A stretch of 64,000 bases of DNA from Cryptomeria japonica. Lineage: Eukaryota > Streptophyta > Pinopsida > Cupressales > Cupressaceae. Shown piece by piece: positions 1-12,400 of this stretch. The notes beneath the pieces are model-generated. The model ran no database searches and was not told the DNA's origin. It saw only the letters and a program-made list of their open reading frames with translations. The stretch spans positions 683,714,583-683,778,582 of the forward strand of contig NC_081412.1 in assembly GCF_030272615.1 (NCBI RefSeq), written 5' to 3'. Positions within the stretch are counted from its first letter, which is position 1. Every line of letters begins with the position of its first letter. A program made the translations under genes and the position numbers.

Positions 1-115
1 ACTTGTATCTATATATTTAAATTTAATGAACTTATATCCATGACGTAAATATCCCCTTAAGACCACTTAAAACACCTTAGGACAACATAATTAAATGAAT
101 CCATACAACATAATT
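1..115. repeat. AT-rich repeat, left flank of element 1
   Basis: Non-coding AT-rich DNA. Its words (CCCCTTAAGAC, AAATGAATCCATA) recur at 8870-9230 on the far side of element 1, so this is the left part of one repeat tract split by the insertion. The last five bases, TAATT, are the left target-site duplication. Confidence 0.6.
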
Positions 116-1327
116 TGTTCGCCATTTGGTGGAATTGATTATGTGTTGCATTGATGTTTTGTCATTGATGTCAACACTAGCTATTTGGATGCTTTACCGG
201 CACCCTTCTGGTCCCGGTAGGTTAGGTGGTTTATGGTTAACTTGAATTTGGTATGATTTGGTAGGCTCTGGTATAATCTAGTGATGGAATTGGCTTGTTC
301 ATGATACTCATACTCATATTTAATCAGATGGTTTTGGTCTAGAGATTGGATGTTATCCTGCTTGCTTAGAAGATTGGTTTTTGGTTCCCATGAGGGTTTC
401 ACGGACAATGATTTTGATGGAGATCTTTGATGAATTGCATAAGTGGTGTTAGTGCATCTTCTTATAAAGTTTCAGGATGTTGTTGGTGATCATGTTCGAG
501 ACTTGGCATTTGGAGATTATTGCTGAAGTGTGTGGACCTATACTTGGTACCGGTTATGGACCAAGTTTAATGTAACGCATGGATAGGACCTTTTGATGTA
601 TTTCTGGGATGTCTTATGTGTTAATATTACTTGTTTGGTCTAAGGCTGACATGGTTTGTAATTATGTAATTAGTTTATTGTCTGGTGGCTGACCTGATTG
701 TTTATGGTCAAGGGTTTGTATATATAGATGTAAGATCTCATTGTAGATCATCATGGTTAATGTAAGAGGTCATGGTAAAGGAATGTAATGTGTGAATAAT
801 GCAATACCATTCAGGAAGAGGAGTTGGTTGATCATTGGATATCTAATTGGGCTTATGTAAGAGGATTTAGTCCTCCGGTATTGAGCTTAACCGGAACTGT
901 ACTTTGGCATAAGAGATGCTGTCTTTAGCAGTTCAACACTTCTTCGGATTGTAGTCTGCATTTGTATGTAATTAGTGAGGCTCATTTTGTGATTAACATT
1001 ATGCTCTAGGTTGTTGGCCTTCCTGCAAGTGCAGGCCCCTTCATTGTATTTCTCATACTTACTACAAAAGTATTATCTGACTATGGGTAGGCTTCCCACC
1101 ATGGTTTTTCCCTTTATCGGGTTTTCCATGTACAAATCTTGGTGTTGTGTGGATGACTTTTATTTTGTGATTATTGTCTATACTTAATTGGATTAACTAC
1201 TATTATGGTATTATTTTTTTTGGATTCTAGTATTAAAGTTTAAATTTCTAATGCTTCCGATAATTTGTGACAACTAATTCACCCCCCCTCCTCTCAGTTG
1301 TCTTTCAGTTATCTGAATTGTCTAACA
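116..1327 (+). repeat. 5' LTR of element 1
   Basis: 1,212 bp, TGTTCGCC at the start and GTCTAACA at the end, matching 7576-8797. A TATA-like stretch (TGTATATATAGATG) near 716-730 is repeated near 8186-8200 and is the likely U3 promoter. A run of Cs followed by TCTCAG near the end is shared with the LTRs of elements 2, 3 and 4. Confidence 0.95.
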
Positions 1328-1329
1328 AT

Positions 1330-1338
1330 TGGTATCAA
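1330..1338 (+). promoter_or_regulatory. Primer binding site of element 1
   Basis: TGGTATCAA starts two bases after the 5' LTR. It matches the start of TGGTATCAGAGC, the complement of the plant initiator methionine tRNA 3' end; the rest has decayed. Confidence 0.8.
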
Positions 1339-1385
1339 TTTTTTGGTCCTCTCTGCAAAAAGATTAACTGCTTGAGGAAGATCCT

Positions 1386-2423
1386 ATGGCAACTAATAGG
1401 TCAAGTTCATCCAGTTCTTCTGGAGCTATCTTTCAAAGAGATATTCCGAGCCTTGATGGAACAAATTACACAGTATGGAAGATTCAGATGGAGACTCATT
1501 TGAGATGTCTTGGCAATGAGATTTGGGAGATCACACAGAATGGTGTCACACCCTATAATCAAGGATCTGGCAATCCTCCTCCAGCTAACCTAGATAAGGA
1601 GCTTGAGAATGATTGTAGAGAAAGAGAGGCCCTCTTGTGTGCACTTTATGATCAGCAAATAATGGGATTAACAAACAAATCATCTGGAAAGGTTATATGG
1701 GATAAGTTGGAGACTCTTCATGAAGGTGAACCTACAATGAAGATTACTAAACTGCATGGTTACTGAGTGAGATATGAAAACTTGAAGATGGGAGATGATG
1801 AAAGGATTACTGCATTCATGGAAAGAGTAAATGATATTGTTGTGGGAATTCAATGTTGTGGTGGAACTCTGAGTGAAGATGAAATTGTTTCTAAAGTCCT
1901 GAGAGCCCTACCACCAGCTTACAAAATGAAGGCTACTGCTATTAATGAATTGAGAACACTGGCTAATACATCTATCAATAGAGATACTTTGGTTGGGAAA
2001 CTATCTGCTTTTGAGCTTGAAGAATTTGGACCTTTTGGACCTATGAAAATTGAACCCGCTTTTCATGCATCTACATCTACAACTGGTAAGCAAGACTGGA
2101 AAGCCTTATATGAAAAATAATTAGAAGATATGAAGAGAGGAGATGATGATTTTGAGAAACTTGAAGCACTATTGGTTAGAAGAGTACTGAAAGGAATGGT
2201 AGGAAGTAAGTATGAAGGAAAAACACCTTTTAAATGTTTTACATGTAATAAGATTGGTCATTTTACATCTAGATGTCTTGAAAGGAATTCAAGATTTGAA
2301 GAAAGAGTTAAAAGATCATTTAAGCCTAACCTTGGATATCAGAACAAATATAAATACAAGAAAAACAAAGACAAATCATGCTATATAGCGGATGAGGAAG
2401 GAATTACTTATTTGGATCATTAA
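1386..2423 (+). pseudogene. gag of Copia element 1, broken
   Basis: Nucleocapsid precursor. The ATG at 1386 is 58 bases past the LTR, and the early YTVWKIQMETHLR segment is the typical N-terminal Copia gag motif (DUF4219 type). A UBN2-like helical region follows to about 2100. A CCHC zinc knuckle (CFTCNKIGHFTSRC) is at 2235-2276. The frame stays the same throughout but is stopped by TGA at 1764-1766, TAA at 2118-2120 and TAA at 2421-2423. The gag fold is clear and the gene is not expressible as one protein. Confidence 0.88.
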
Positions 2424-2501
2424 TCGGTAGAAGACTCTACTAGTGGATCCGGCAATAGAAAAGAATGGGTACTCTTAGCTATCAAGAAAGATGATCTGGC
2501 A

Positions 2502-2963
2502 TTGGAAGAGAATGTACCTGAAGAGAAGGTACTTGCTACTAAAATTGAGGACAAGGATGAATGGGTAATTGAAAGTGCTTGTTCATATCATATGACTAGA
2601 GATAAAGGGAAGTTTCTATCTTTGCAAGGATTTGATGGTGGACTAGTTAGATCTGGAAATGACAAGGCATGCATGATCAAAGGAAAAGGAACTATATCAT
2701 TGGATGGTAAGAACAATACTTACAATGTTTATTATGTTGAAGGTTTGAAGCACAATCTTTTGAGTGTAGGACAATTGGTAGATAAGGGATTTCAATTACA
2801 ATTCAAGGATGGAAAATGCAAATTCATTAACAAATCTGGCTTGGAGATTGCAACTAGTACACAAACAAAAGGTAATATATTTAATTTGAAATCTAGTGAG
2901 AAGACATGTTTGATTATGCAGATTGATGAGAGTTGGCTATGGCATAAAGGTTGTGTCATGTGA
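2502..2963 (+). pseudogene. Protease region of Copia element 1
   Basis: Retropepsin-like aspartic protease segment in the gag frame, with the family motifs WVIESACSYHMT and YYVEGLKHNLLSVGQL. The catalytic triplet is usually Asp-Ser-Gly; here it reads Glu-Ser-Ala, so the active site is lost. The C-terminal part enters the GAG-pre-integrase region (LWHKG) and runs out of frame near 2950. Confidence 0.85.
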
Positions 2964-3998
2964 ATTTTGATTTCATTGTGAAGATCAATTCAACTAAGGC
3001 AGTTAGGAATATACCTAAGATTATGAAGCCCTATAATCTAGTATGTAAAGAATGTCAAATGGGTAAACAAGTCGTAACCTCTTTTTGGAGTATACAAGAT
3101 AAATCAAATGATGTTCTTGATCTTATTCGTACTGATTTGTGTGGCCCTGCTAGAGTTAAAAGTTTTCATGGTGATAGATATTTCATGCTAATCATTGATG
3201 ATTATTCTAGAATGGCGTGGGTTACCTTTTTGAGAGAAAAATATGAAGAATTTTAAAATTTTAAAATCTTTAAGGCTAAAGTGGAAACTAAGAGAGGATT
3301 GAAGATCAAATGTTTGAGATCAGATCATGGTGGAGAATTCACATCCGGTGAGTTTAATAACTTTTGTGACAAGCATGGTATAAGAAGACAATTTTTCAGC
3401 TCCTCGGCCACCTCAGCAAAATGAAGTTGTGCAAAGGAAGAAGAGAACTATCTTGGATGTTGCTAGAACATTGATGATGGAAGCTAATCTACCTCATATC
3501 TATTGGAGAGAAGTAGTGAGTATAGTGGTTTATACATTCAACAAAGTACATATCAAAGGAGAAACCGGTAAGACACCTTATGAATTATGGTTTGGCAATA
3601 CACCTATAGTTAAGTATTTTAGTTTTTTCAGTAATAAATGTTATACCAGGAGAGATGATACCATTGGGAAATTTGATCCTAGATGTGATGAAGCCATATT
3701 TCTTGGTTATTCTAATGAAGGAAAAGCATATAGATGTGATAAAAAGAGATTGCAAAGAATTGTGGAGAGTGCTAATGTCAAAGTAGATGATTTGAACAAA
3801 AGTCAAATCAGAGTTTATGAGAAGGAACCAGCAGTGGAAATGATTATATCTGAACCGGTAGCACCTTTACCAGAACAAAGAGTTGAACCAGTTACTCTGA
3901 AAACATCAGAGAATTATAGAGTAACTGAAGAACAAGGAAGAGGAACAGAGAGTCAGAAGACTCCTAGGTATGTGAGATTAAATCATTTTGAAGATTAG
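2951..3998 (+). pseudogene. Integrase of Copia element 1, frameshifted
   Basis: The zinc-binding region has CKECQMGK. The catalytic core starts with DLIRTDLCGPARV and continues with YFMLIIDDYSRMAW and LRSDHGGEF, giving the first two Asp residues. The frame differs from gag from about 2951, has a TAA at 3254-3256 and returns to the gag frame near 3420. The third acidic residue, Glu in the usual VVERKNRT motif, is Gln here (VVQRKKRT near 3424). The C-terminal part (ELWFGNTPIVKYF; IFLGYSNEGKAYR) is well kept and ends in TAG at 3996-3998. Confidence 0.88.
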
Positions 3999-4022
3999 AT
4001 CATTGGGGATAAGAGAAATTGA

Positions 4023-4978
4023 GTGATGACAAGAAGAAGAATAGCAACTAATGAGGTATGTTTAATTTCACAAGTTGAACCAGTATCGATAATTGAGGCA
4101 TGTAATGATGAACATTGGGTAAAAGCTATGGAAGAAGAATTAGATTCGATTGAGAAAAATAACACATGGACTTTGGTTCCCTGCCCTAAAAATAAAAATA
4201 TCATTGGAAGTAAATGGGTTTTCAGGTATAAATTGAATGAGGATGGTCAAGTTATAAGAAATAAGGCTAGATTGGTTTGTAAAGGATATTCTAAGAAGGA
4301 AGGAATTGATTATGGAGATACTTTTGTACATATATCTAGGATTGAAGCTATACGATTATTTGTTGCCTATGGTGCTTACAAAAACTACAAGGTTTATTAG
4401 ATAGATGTTAAATGTGCATTCTTGAGTGGGGATCTCAATGAGGAAGTTTATATTGAGAAACTTGATGGTTTTTCACTATCTAATGATACAGATATGGTTT
4501 GCAGATTAAGGAAAGATTTATATGGATTGAAACAAGCGCCTAGAACTTGGTATGCAAGGTTGGATAAATACCTTTTGAAGCTTGGCTTTACTAAGGGTAG
4601 TGCCAACAATAATTTATATTATAAAATCATTTATGATGATATACGGATTGTTGAAATATTTTTTGATGACATTATTTTTGGAGGTGAAGATAAATTATGC
4701 ATAGATTTTTCTAAGAATATGGAGAAAGAATTTGAGATGTCTATGATTGGTGAGATGAAATTTTTCTTAGGTTTGTAGATTACTCAAACTGACAAAGGCA
4801 TTTTTATCTATCAAAATAAATATGCTAAGGAATTGTTGAAGAAATTTGGTATGGGAGATTCTAAACTAGTAAGTACTCCTATGGTTACAAGTGAGAAATT
4901 GACAAGAAAAGATGTTTATGCACCGCTAAATCCTAGAAGATACAAATCTATGATTGGAGGTTTGACTTAGACTAGGCC
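4023..4978 (+). pseudogene. Reverse transcriptase of Copia element 1
   Basis: RVT_2-type reverse transcriptase. Seen in order: [62 protein letters not shown] and the polymerase box FFDDIIFGG near 4657. The box is normally YVDD; the catalytic Asp pair is kept but Tyr-Val is Phe-Phe. TAG stops at 4398-4400 and 4776-4778 sit where the family has Gln (VYQMDVK; LGLQI). Confidence 0.9.
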
Positions 4979-4985
4979 TGACATT

Positions 4986-5602
4986 ATGAATGTTTTTTAT
5001 ATTGTTTCAAGATTTCAAAGTGATCCTAGAGAAAATCATGAGATGGCAGAGAAAAGGATTTTTAGATACTTGCAAGGTACATCAAAATATGGATTGTGGT
5101 ATCCTACGGATGATAAATTCACTTTATGTGCATATACATATGCTTATTGGGCTGGAGATGTTGATGATCAAAAAATTACTTCTAGTGGAGCTTTCTTTCT
5201 TGGAAATAAGTTGGTTACATGTATCAACAAGAAATAATCATGTACTTCTTTATCTATTGTTGAAGCTAAGTATGTTGTTGCTGCTACTAATTGTACACAA
5301 GTTTTATGGATGAAGCAAAAGTTGAAAGATATAAAGGTGGATTGTGATGCACTGGTAGTTATTCACTATGATAACTCTGCTGCTATTGATATATCAAAGA
5401 ATCCGGTATTTCATTCTAAGACAAAGCACATATCTATCAAGTATAACTTTTTGAAGGAGAAGGTGGAAGCAAATGAAGTTAGGCTGGTTTATGTGAACAC
5501 TAAAGAATAGATTGTAGGTATTTTCACTAAACCTTTATCCAAGGAATCATTTGAGTACCTGAGAGACAAATTGGGAGTTTTTGCCCTTCTGATAGAGACT
5601 TG
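4986..5602 (+). pseudogene. RNase H of Copia element 1
   Basis: The frame continues from reverse transcriptase. TRPDIMNVFYIVSRF, RYLQGTSKYGLWY, ITSSGAFFLGN, IHYDNSAAIDISKNPVFH and FTKPLSKESFEYLRDKLG are the standard C-terminal Copia RNase H motifs. TAA at 5235-5237 and TAG at 5508-5510 replace family Gln codons. The coding region ends near 5602. Confidence 0.88.
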
Positions 5603-5609
5603 ATTGATG

Positions 5610-7563
5610 CAGTTTGGCATTAGTATGGCATGCATTGTCTGAGATACTATTCATTTCGACATTGATGTGGGATGCTACTGCCTAGGGGGAGTAGTCAGCT
5701 TTGAGATTCAAAGGTATATATTTTTGCTTTGATATTTCTGACAGTTTTATGGCATTGATGTCAAAGGGGGAGAGATATTGATGTGAAAAAGTTAAAAATA
5801 GAAAGTGATAAATGTCAAAGGGGGAGAGATATGAAAAGTAAAAGAGAGATAAATTTAAAGCTATATTGGGTGATTGGTGTAGGAGTACCCTTCCAGACAC
5901 TTTCTCTTTCTTTTTCTAGTTCATTTTATGCTTCTTTAGAAGCCATTGTACATAAAATAGTGAGCCATGTGCTCATAGGTCCTAGGTAGGGTCCTAGAGG
6001 AGATCTTAGGGGTCATAAGTCAAAATTGTGATTTTCTTGAAAATGGAGGGTATGTGTGTCCTACAGGTGTTTAGGGGTCCTTCATATCATGGTGGTGTCC
6101 TTAGGTTGGCCCATTGTGGGTCTAGGAGTCATGAAGAGCAATATTGGGAAAGTTGCTCAAAAGTTGCAAAAGTTGCATGACAACTTTTAAAAGTTGTCGA
6201 GCAACTTTTCCACCATGATGTCAAAATCCTTAGGTTGGTGTGGAAAACCCTAAATGTGGCACACTAACCAAGGTATGGGTAGTATAAGATGTTACAAACC
6301 CTAATTTAAAGGGTTGGATGTCAGAGATTGTATGGCTCAAGCAAACTGAATTGACTATGACTATTTTTGAGTTACCAGTCAGTTTGAATGAAGTTACCAA
6401 GCAAACAAATGGATTGATTTGTGAGAAAACCTATGTGAAATGTCTTCTTTGGTGTATATATCTTCATTGTGAGTGATTATATTATCTTTTTGTTTACCGA
6501 TTGAGTGTGTTTGTAAATAGTTTGTAAATTGCAGTCTTACTGTCTAGTTTTGGACCGGTTTGAGTAAATGAAGTCTTAACTCCATTCCCCATTGTGGAAC
6601 CACCATGAAACCATGGGGAATGGATGTGAAGACCCTATGCTATAGTCCCAAGAAAGCAGGGCCCTTGAAAATGAAAGGAGGCCAAGCAAAGACCCATTCC
6701 TAGGCGAGACTGGACAATGCCCGGTTAGGAATGGTTGTTGGTGTAGAGGTCTTGGAGAGCAAGGTTGATTAGTGGAGAGTGCATCCTTTGGAGGAAGTGC
6801 AGAGGAGTGAGTGAAGTATCATTTGTGTGAAGGAGGAGCCTCCACCAATCCAAACAAGGTGTCTAAAACTCAAAACACACTCACTGTGACCCAGGCAGAC
6901 CTTAAAAACCCTCATAAAAACCCTTAAAAACCTTAAAATCCACCAAGGACAGTGTACGGACACTTGGAGGCCTAAAACCTAGAAAATCCTTGAGTCCTTT
7001 CCAAATGAATGGTAGTCCTTTTTGGGAGATTAGGTTGTTTGTGAATCATTTGTGAGAGGGAGCCCTAGAAGACCGGTTAGGAGGCCTAATTGGTCCTAAT
7101 CCTTGTAGCCCTTTTTGAAGGCAAAAACACAAAATTGTGAAATCGGTGAGGGGTTAGAGTCTTGAAACCTCTTGGGGGCTCATGAATGGGTGGATAGATC
7201 ATGAAATAGACCTGAAACAACCTTGCTAAGACCTTAGAAGTTGTGGAACAAGATTAGCCCTTATTAGCCATAGGAAGGGTTTTGAGTCTCATGAGTAGGT
7301 TAGACATTAGGAGCAACAAAGCAACCCATTGGTGGGTGGATTGGGCAAGGTCAGGGGATTCCTCAAGCAAAGGATTCCTAGAGACCCTAGGGTGTGGGGA
7401 GAACACCAGGTGATCCAAGGAAAGGATCCAAGAGCATAGACTAGGTTAGTCTATCCCAAACCCCATCCCATCAGTGATTGTTGGTTGTCTTCCACAGGGG
7501 GAGACTTGTTTGCAATTTATTGGTACCTAGATGTTTTTGACATATAGTACTATCATGAATGCC
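5610..7563 (+). other. Long non-coding 3' region of element 1
   Basis: About 1.95 kb between the end of RNase H and the polypurine tract, with no supported gene. Two extra copies of the purine-tract word TCAAAGGGGGAGAGATAT lie near 5762 and 5816, far upstream of the tract used at 7564. The stretch from about 5850 to 7560 may therefore be acquired sequence. It has a short perfect palindrome at 6179-6198. Confidence 0.6.
6147..6212. repeat. Nested inverted repeat
   Basis: GACAACTTTTAAAAGTTGTC at 6179-6198 is a perfect 20-bp palindrome. It sits inside a larger imperfect inverted repeat whose arms are GGGAAAGTTGCTC on the left and GAGCAACTTTTCC on the right. Extra AAAGTTGC copies lie between. 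Confidence 0.7.
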
Positions 7564-7572
7564 AAAGGGGGA
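7564..7572 (+). promoter_or_regulatory. Polypurine tract of element 1
   Basis: AAAGGGGGA ends three bases before the 3' LTR; it is the plus-strand primer site. Confidence 0.8.
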
Positions 7573-7575
7573 TAT

Positions 7576-8797
7576 TGTTGGCCATTTGGTGGAATTGATT
7601 ATGTGTTGCATTGATGTTTTGTCATTAATGTCAACACTAACTGTTTGGATGTTTTACCGGCATCCTTCTGGTCTCGATAGGTTAAGTGATTTCTGGTTAA
7701 CTTGGATTTGGTATGATCTGGCAGGCTCTGGTATAATTTTGTGATAGAATTGGCTTGTTCATGATACTCATACTCATATTTGGTCAAATGGTTTTGTTCT
7801 GGTGATTGGATCCTATCCTGATTTCTTAGAAGATTGGTTTCTTGTTCAGGCAAGGGTTTCACCGACAAAGCGTTTGATGGAGATCTTTGATGAATTGCAT
7901 TAATTGTCTTGGTGTAGCTTCTGATGGAGTTTCAAGATGTTGTTGGTGATCATGTTCGAGAATTGGCGTTCAGAGATCATTTTTGAAGCGTGTGGACCTA
8001 TACTTGGTCCAAGTTTATCTAGGTTATTGACCAACTTTAATGTAACATGTGGATAGGACCTATTGATGTATTTTTGGGATATCTTATGTCTTGATATTAC
8101 TTTTTTGGTCTAAGGCCAATATGGTTTGTAATTATGTAATTAGTTTATTGTGTGGTGGCCATCTTGATTGTTTATGGTCGAGGGTTTGTATATATAGATG
8201 TAAGATTTTATTGTAGATCATCATGGTTAATGTAAGAGGTCATCGTCAAGGAATGTAATGTGCGAATTATGTAATATCATTCAGGCAGAGGACTTGGTTG
8301 ATTATTGGAAATTGAATTGCGTTTATGTAAGGGGATTTGGTCCTCCGATATTTAGCTTAACTGGAACTTTACTCTGGCATAGGAGATGCTATCTTTTGCA
8401 GTTCAACACTTCTCCAGATTGTAGTCTCAATTTGTATGTAGTCAGTGAGGTGCCTTTTGTGATGAGCAGTATGCTCTAGACTGTTGGCCTTCTTGCGAGT
8501 GCATACCCCTTCATTGTAATTCACATACTTACTACATAAGTATTATTTGACTGTGGGTAGTCTTCCCATTGTGGTTTTTCCCTATACCGCATTTTCCACG
8601 TACAAATCTTTGTGTTTTATGGATGGATTTTATTCTTTGATTATTTCTTATACTTAATTGGATTAACTGCTATTTGAGTATTATTGTTTTGGGTTCCAGT
8701 ATTAAATTTCAAATTCTAAATGCTTCAGGTAATCTATGACAACTGATTCAGCCCCCCTCCCTCTCATTTGTCTTCTAGTTATCTAGATTGTCTAACA
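7576..8797 (+). repeat. 3' LTR of element 1
   Basis: 1,222 bp, TGTTGGCC to GTCTAACA. Homologous end to end with 116-1327 and followed by the target duplication TAATT. Confidence 0.95.
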
Positions 8798-9260
8798 TAA
8801 TTAAACAAAACCACACATGTGTAAATATAAATTAAATGAATACAGAGATGAATAAAATGAATCCATGCATGTGTTAAAATATAAATGAATCCATGACACA
8901 AATATCCCCTTAAGATCCCTTAAGACAACGTATATATATAGATGATCTCTTGGATCATGCATATCTATAAATGAATTGATACTTGTATACATACATTTAA
9001 AGATGATTTAATAGGTGATTCACACATTAAAAATTCAAGCTACTTGTGTAACTATAAATACAACATAATTAAGTGATACTATACATGTGTAAATATAAAT
9101 TAAATGAATACATAGATGAATAAAATGAATCCATGCATGTGTACAAATATAAATGAATCCATACATGTGTTTAAATGACCCCTTAAGACAACATGTAATA
9201 AAATGAATCCATACACATAAATAAAATTAAAAATTAAAATCAATACATACATGTTCAATG
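8798..9260. repeat. Imperfect tandem repeat, period about 268 bp
   Basis: The block starting ACATGTGTAAATATAAATTA at 8815 recurs at 9083 with the same downstream order (ATGAATACA, GATGAATAAAATGAATCC). The 268-bp spacing and matching flanks (ACATAATTAA) show a degenerate tandem duplication. Shorter copies extend toward 9230 and into 1-115. No coding potential. Confidence 0.65.
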
Positions 9261-9467
9261 CATAGATACAAAATATTTAATTTAAGAATAAATTATGTAA
9301 AATCAACATATAAAATGTAAAATAGATGCATCAGCAAAACTAAATTTCCACAAGTTATCCAAATGTAAACATGTGTCTAAATATCTAAATATATACATGA
9401 GTTTAACAAAATAAGACCTATCTAATATAATTTACTTGTTCAAACATGACAAGTGAACTTAAAGCTC
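9261..9467. other. AT-rich spacer
   Basis: About 200 bases of AT-rich DNA between the repeat tract and the 3' end of the transposase-like gene. Nothing recognised. Confidence 0.5.
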
Positions 9468-12400
9468 CTAGTACATATAATCTGGATCCTCCCTATCTTT
9501 TATATCTCTAAAAAAAATTTCATGATCTTCAATAGGCAACCTCCACTTTTGGTTTCCACATCCTCTTTTTGACAATGTCTCTAACTACAATCTTGTCCCA
9601 GTTACTAAGTGACTATAGTGTAGAACTTTTTGGCCAGGCATATAATGAATGAATGCTACACCATTTGTATCTATCTTTATTTGTTGATAATAGGCGCCTT
9701 CAACAACAACTGAACCAGTGGAATATTGTTGTCCATCATCATCATTGACTAATTTCAATAACTTGCATTTTGGTTGTGTGCATCTTAGTAGATAATAGTC
9801 TACACTTTCAATATTGTCAAAATCAACAATCACTACAAAAATATCACCTATGAAAATAGACCATGTGTATATATATTTAAAGCAATATTAGTTCATTATA
9901 CATTTTTAAATTAATTTTGAACAATATTAAATTAAATAAGAATTTAAAAATTTATACACGTACATATATAATTTATAAAATATGATTGCACATATCCATT
10001 AGCAATATTCTGACAATGAGTATCTGTGTTGTCCACAATGCAATCAACAAAAAAGCATGATTTTCCTCTTGCAAGAATAACACAAGGCTTGCTAAATCCT
10101 GTAGTCATGACTTGATGAAAACTTCTAATGCCATTAATTGATTGACAATTATAAGGATTTGATCGATCAATATCTGATAATACAAATTATTTAGTCCATT
10201 TTAGTTCATTTCACACATATGCATGTGCACACACACACAAACAAATTTTAAAAATAATTCAAGAACACTTGAATGTTTAAGAATATTTATATATACATAC
10301 ATTTAACTTCCCAAAAATAACGCTTGTTGTAAGTTGTATCACAACCAACAAAATGATTTTTGCACCACTCAATAATATCATTAGAATTACATTTAGTGTT
10401 ACCTGCATAGAAGCTCTCGATTTATAAAAGTGGACAACTCATGTACATAAATATATATATATATATATATTTAAATTAATCTATGAAGAGAATTAAAATT
10501 GTACACAAATATGAAGAGGATTTACCTGCAAGTTCATGTTGGCGAAGTGCATGCTTCACACATGCTCCTTCTCCATCATGCTCTCATTTTCCATGTCCAC
10601 TCTCAAAGAAGTTCCACAAAAACATTATGCTACATCGACCATGCTATAGGGATAACCAATTAAAATCTTTTGCATACTTAAATTGCCCTGACATGAATAA
10701 CATATATATATATGTATTTAAACTTTTGACCTGTTATATACAATCAAATCATATATAAGAAAAAACTCAACTTATAATCAATTTAAAATCTAATGTACTT
10801 ATTGGCACATCCATCTAAGCAAATCCAATGTTATGTAAATTTTATCCCATGATCTTTAATATCTTCAAAAACATTCCAAAATAATGTGCTACATAGCTCC
10901 TATCATGACATGTATCAATCACTGATATATAAATGAACCTCCTTGGTGATAATGTGTTCATTTTCAATACCCTCTATGCCATCCACTTGGAATTGTGCAT
11001 GTCTATTGCAAACTTGTACAAATATTGAAACTTGATCAAAATGATAATATTGACTTTGAATTTCTATGTGAGGACTAAACTTATAGTTCTTGGAGAATTC
11101 TACAATTGAAAGAATACAACCTGGTGGAAAACAATTCTTTTAATCACAAAATTGTTTAGCCTTCCATCTTGCACCATGAAAATGTTGGATATGTGGATAT
11201 ATCATATTATGAAATCTATCTATAAATTGAATGTAGGGAAATACACTCTCTTTCAACGTAATCTTTTTGGATTCAGTTCCTAACTTACTTTGGTATGTCT
11301 CATATTCAAATCTCTTCCATATAACTAGTGCATGAATATCAATATTCTCAGTTTGCAACACAAACTTACTCAAAACTCCAGAATCATTGCATTCACCTTT
11401 TATACATTGTATTTTCAAATCATTTGAATCTTCTAATTTATCACATAAAATAGACTTCACAAATTGTGTTGTACTTGTAGGAATGACTAGATTTTGATTA
11501 ATTGTTACCATGAACTTCTTATATGATTGCAAGTGTAGATGAAATTCAACTTGATTTTGACAACAAGAAGTTTCACGTACCTTATTTATGCATACAAAGA
11601 AAGAATGCAATATCTCAAACATCCTTTGGCAAATCTTTACATTGAAAATTCATGCTTGAATGCTTCAAACAATTCACTTTGTGTTGTATCTAAGAAATGT
11701 TTTGGATGTGTAATCTTTTTACCATCTTCATCTATCATCTATATAGTGTCCCTTCTATTGGAATAAACACAAGATTGGTTGGTCCAATAATCAATGACCT
11801 GTCTTTTCACATCTTCAGAAATTATGTCTTTTCTAGAAACCCTACATATATTTACCCAATTCTTTTCAATTTTTTCATCCAACATATTTCTCTTCCTAAT
11901 GTATCTTTGAATAGTTCTTCTAGATACATGCATTAATTGAGAAATTGCATTAACTTGATTTATACGAGTCAATTTCTTACTACTAATCATAGTCATCAAT
12001 GCTCTACATGCAACACTTAAATCAACACCTCGACTTGTGTTGTTAATACAATTCAATGTTTCTTGTAAATTTTCAATTATAGTTTCTTTTGCTAATGTAT
12101 CAGGAGAACTTTTCTTATTATCAACACCCAACAACTCCAAAACAGGTTTCATTTCTCTTTTCCTAAATAACTTAGCAAATAATTGTGCTCTTCCAATAAT
12201 AGACTTATTTTTAAAATAATCATCCCATAATTTCTTACAATGTAATTTTAATGTGCTTTCAGCTATCATATCTTCAGATGGAATTCTATTGAAAAGACTA
12301 TCTTCATACATTTCCATCAAATTTTCCATACCAAAAAAAAAAGAATCTCGTACCTGAGTAGATGTTTCTTTAACATCATAATGTTGATCTTGAACATCAA

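Larger units (their letters stand above)
116..8797 (+). mobile_element. Copia LTR retrotransposon, element 1
   Basis: Complete but dead Ty1/Copia element. Two LTRs (116-1327 and 7576-8797) start TGTT and end AACA. TAATT at 111-115 and at 8798-8802 is a perfect 5-bp target-site duplication. Domains run in Copia order: gag, protease, integrase, reverse transcriptase, RNase H. The polyprotein frame has about ten stops and at least two frameshifts. About 12 differences in the first 120 LTR bases, counted by eye, make it one of the older insertions here. The PPT (AAAGGGGGA) and initiator-Met-type PBS resemble SIRE-like plant Copia; the lineage is not proven. Confidence 0.95.

Noticed and set aside
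9585-9833. Small independent gene on the - strand
   Set aside because: It follows a splice acceptor (TTTTCATAG) and continues the transposase-like gene; it is a 3' exon, not a separate gene.
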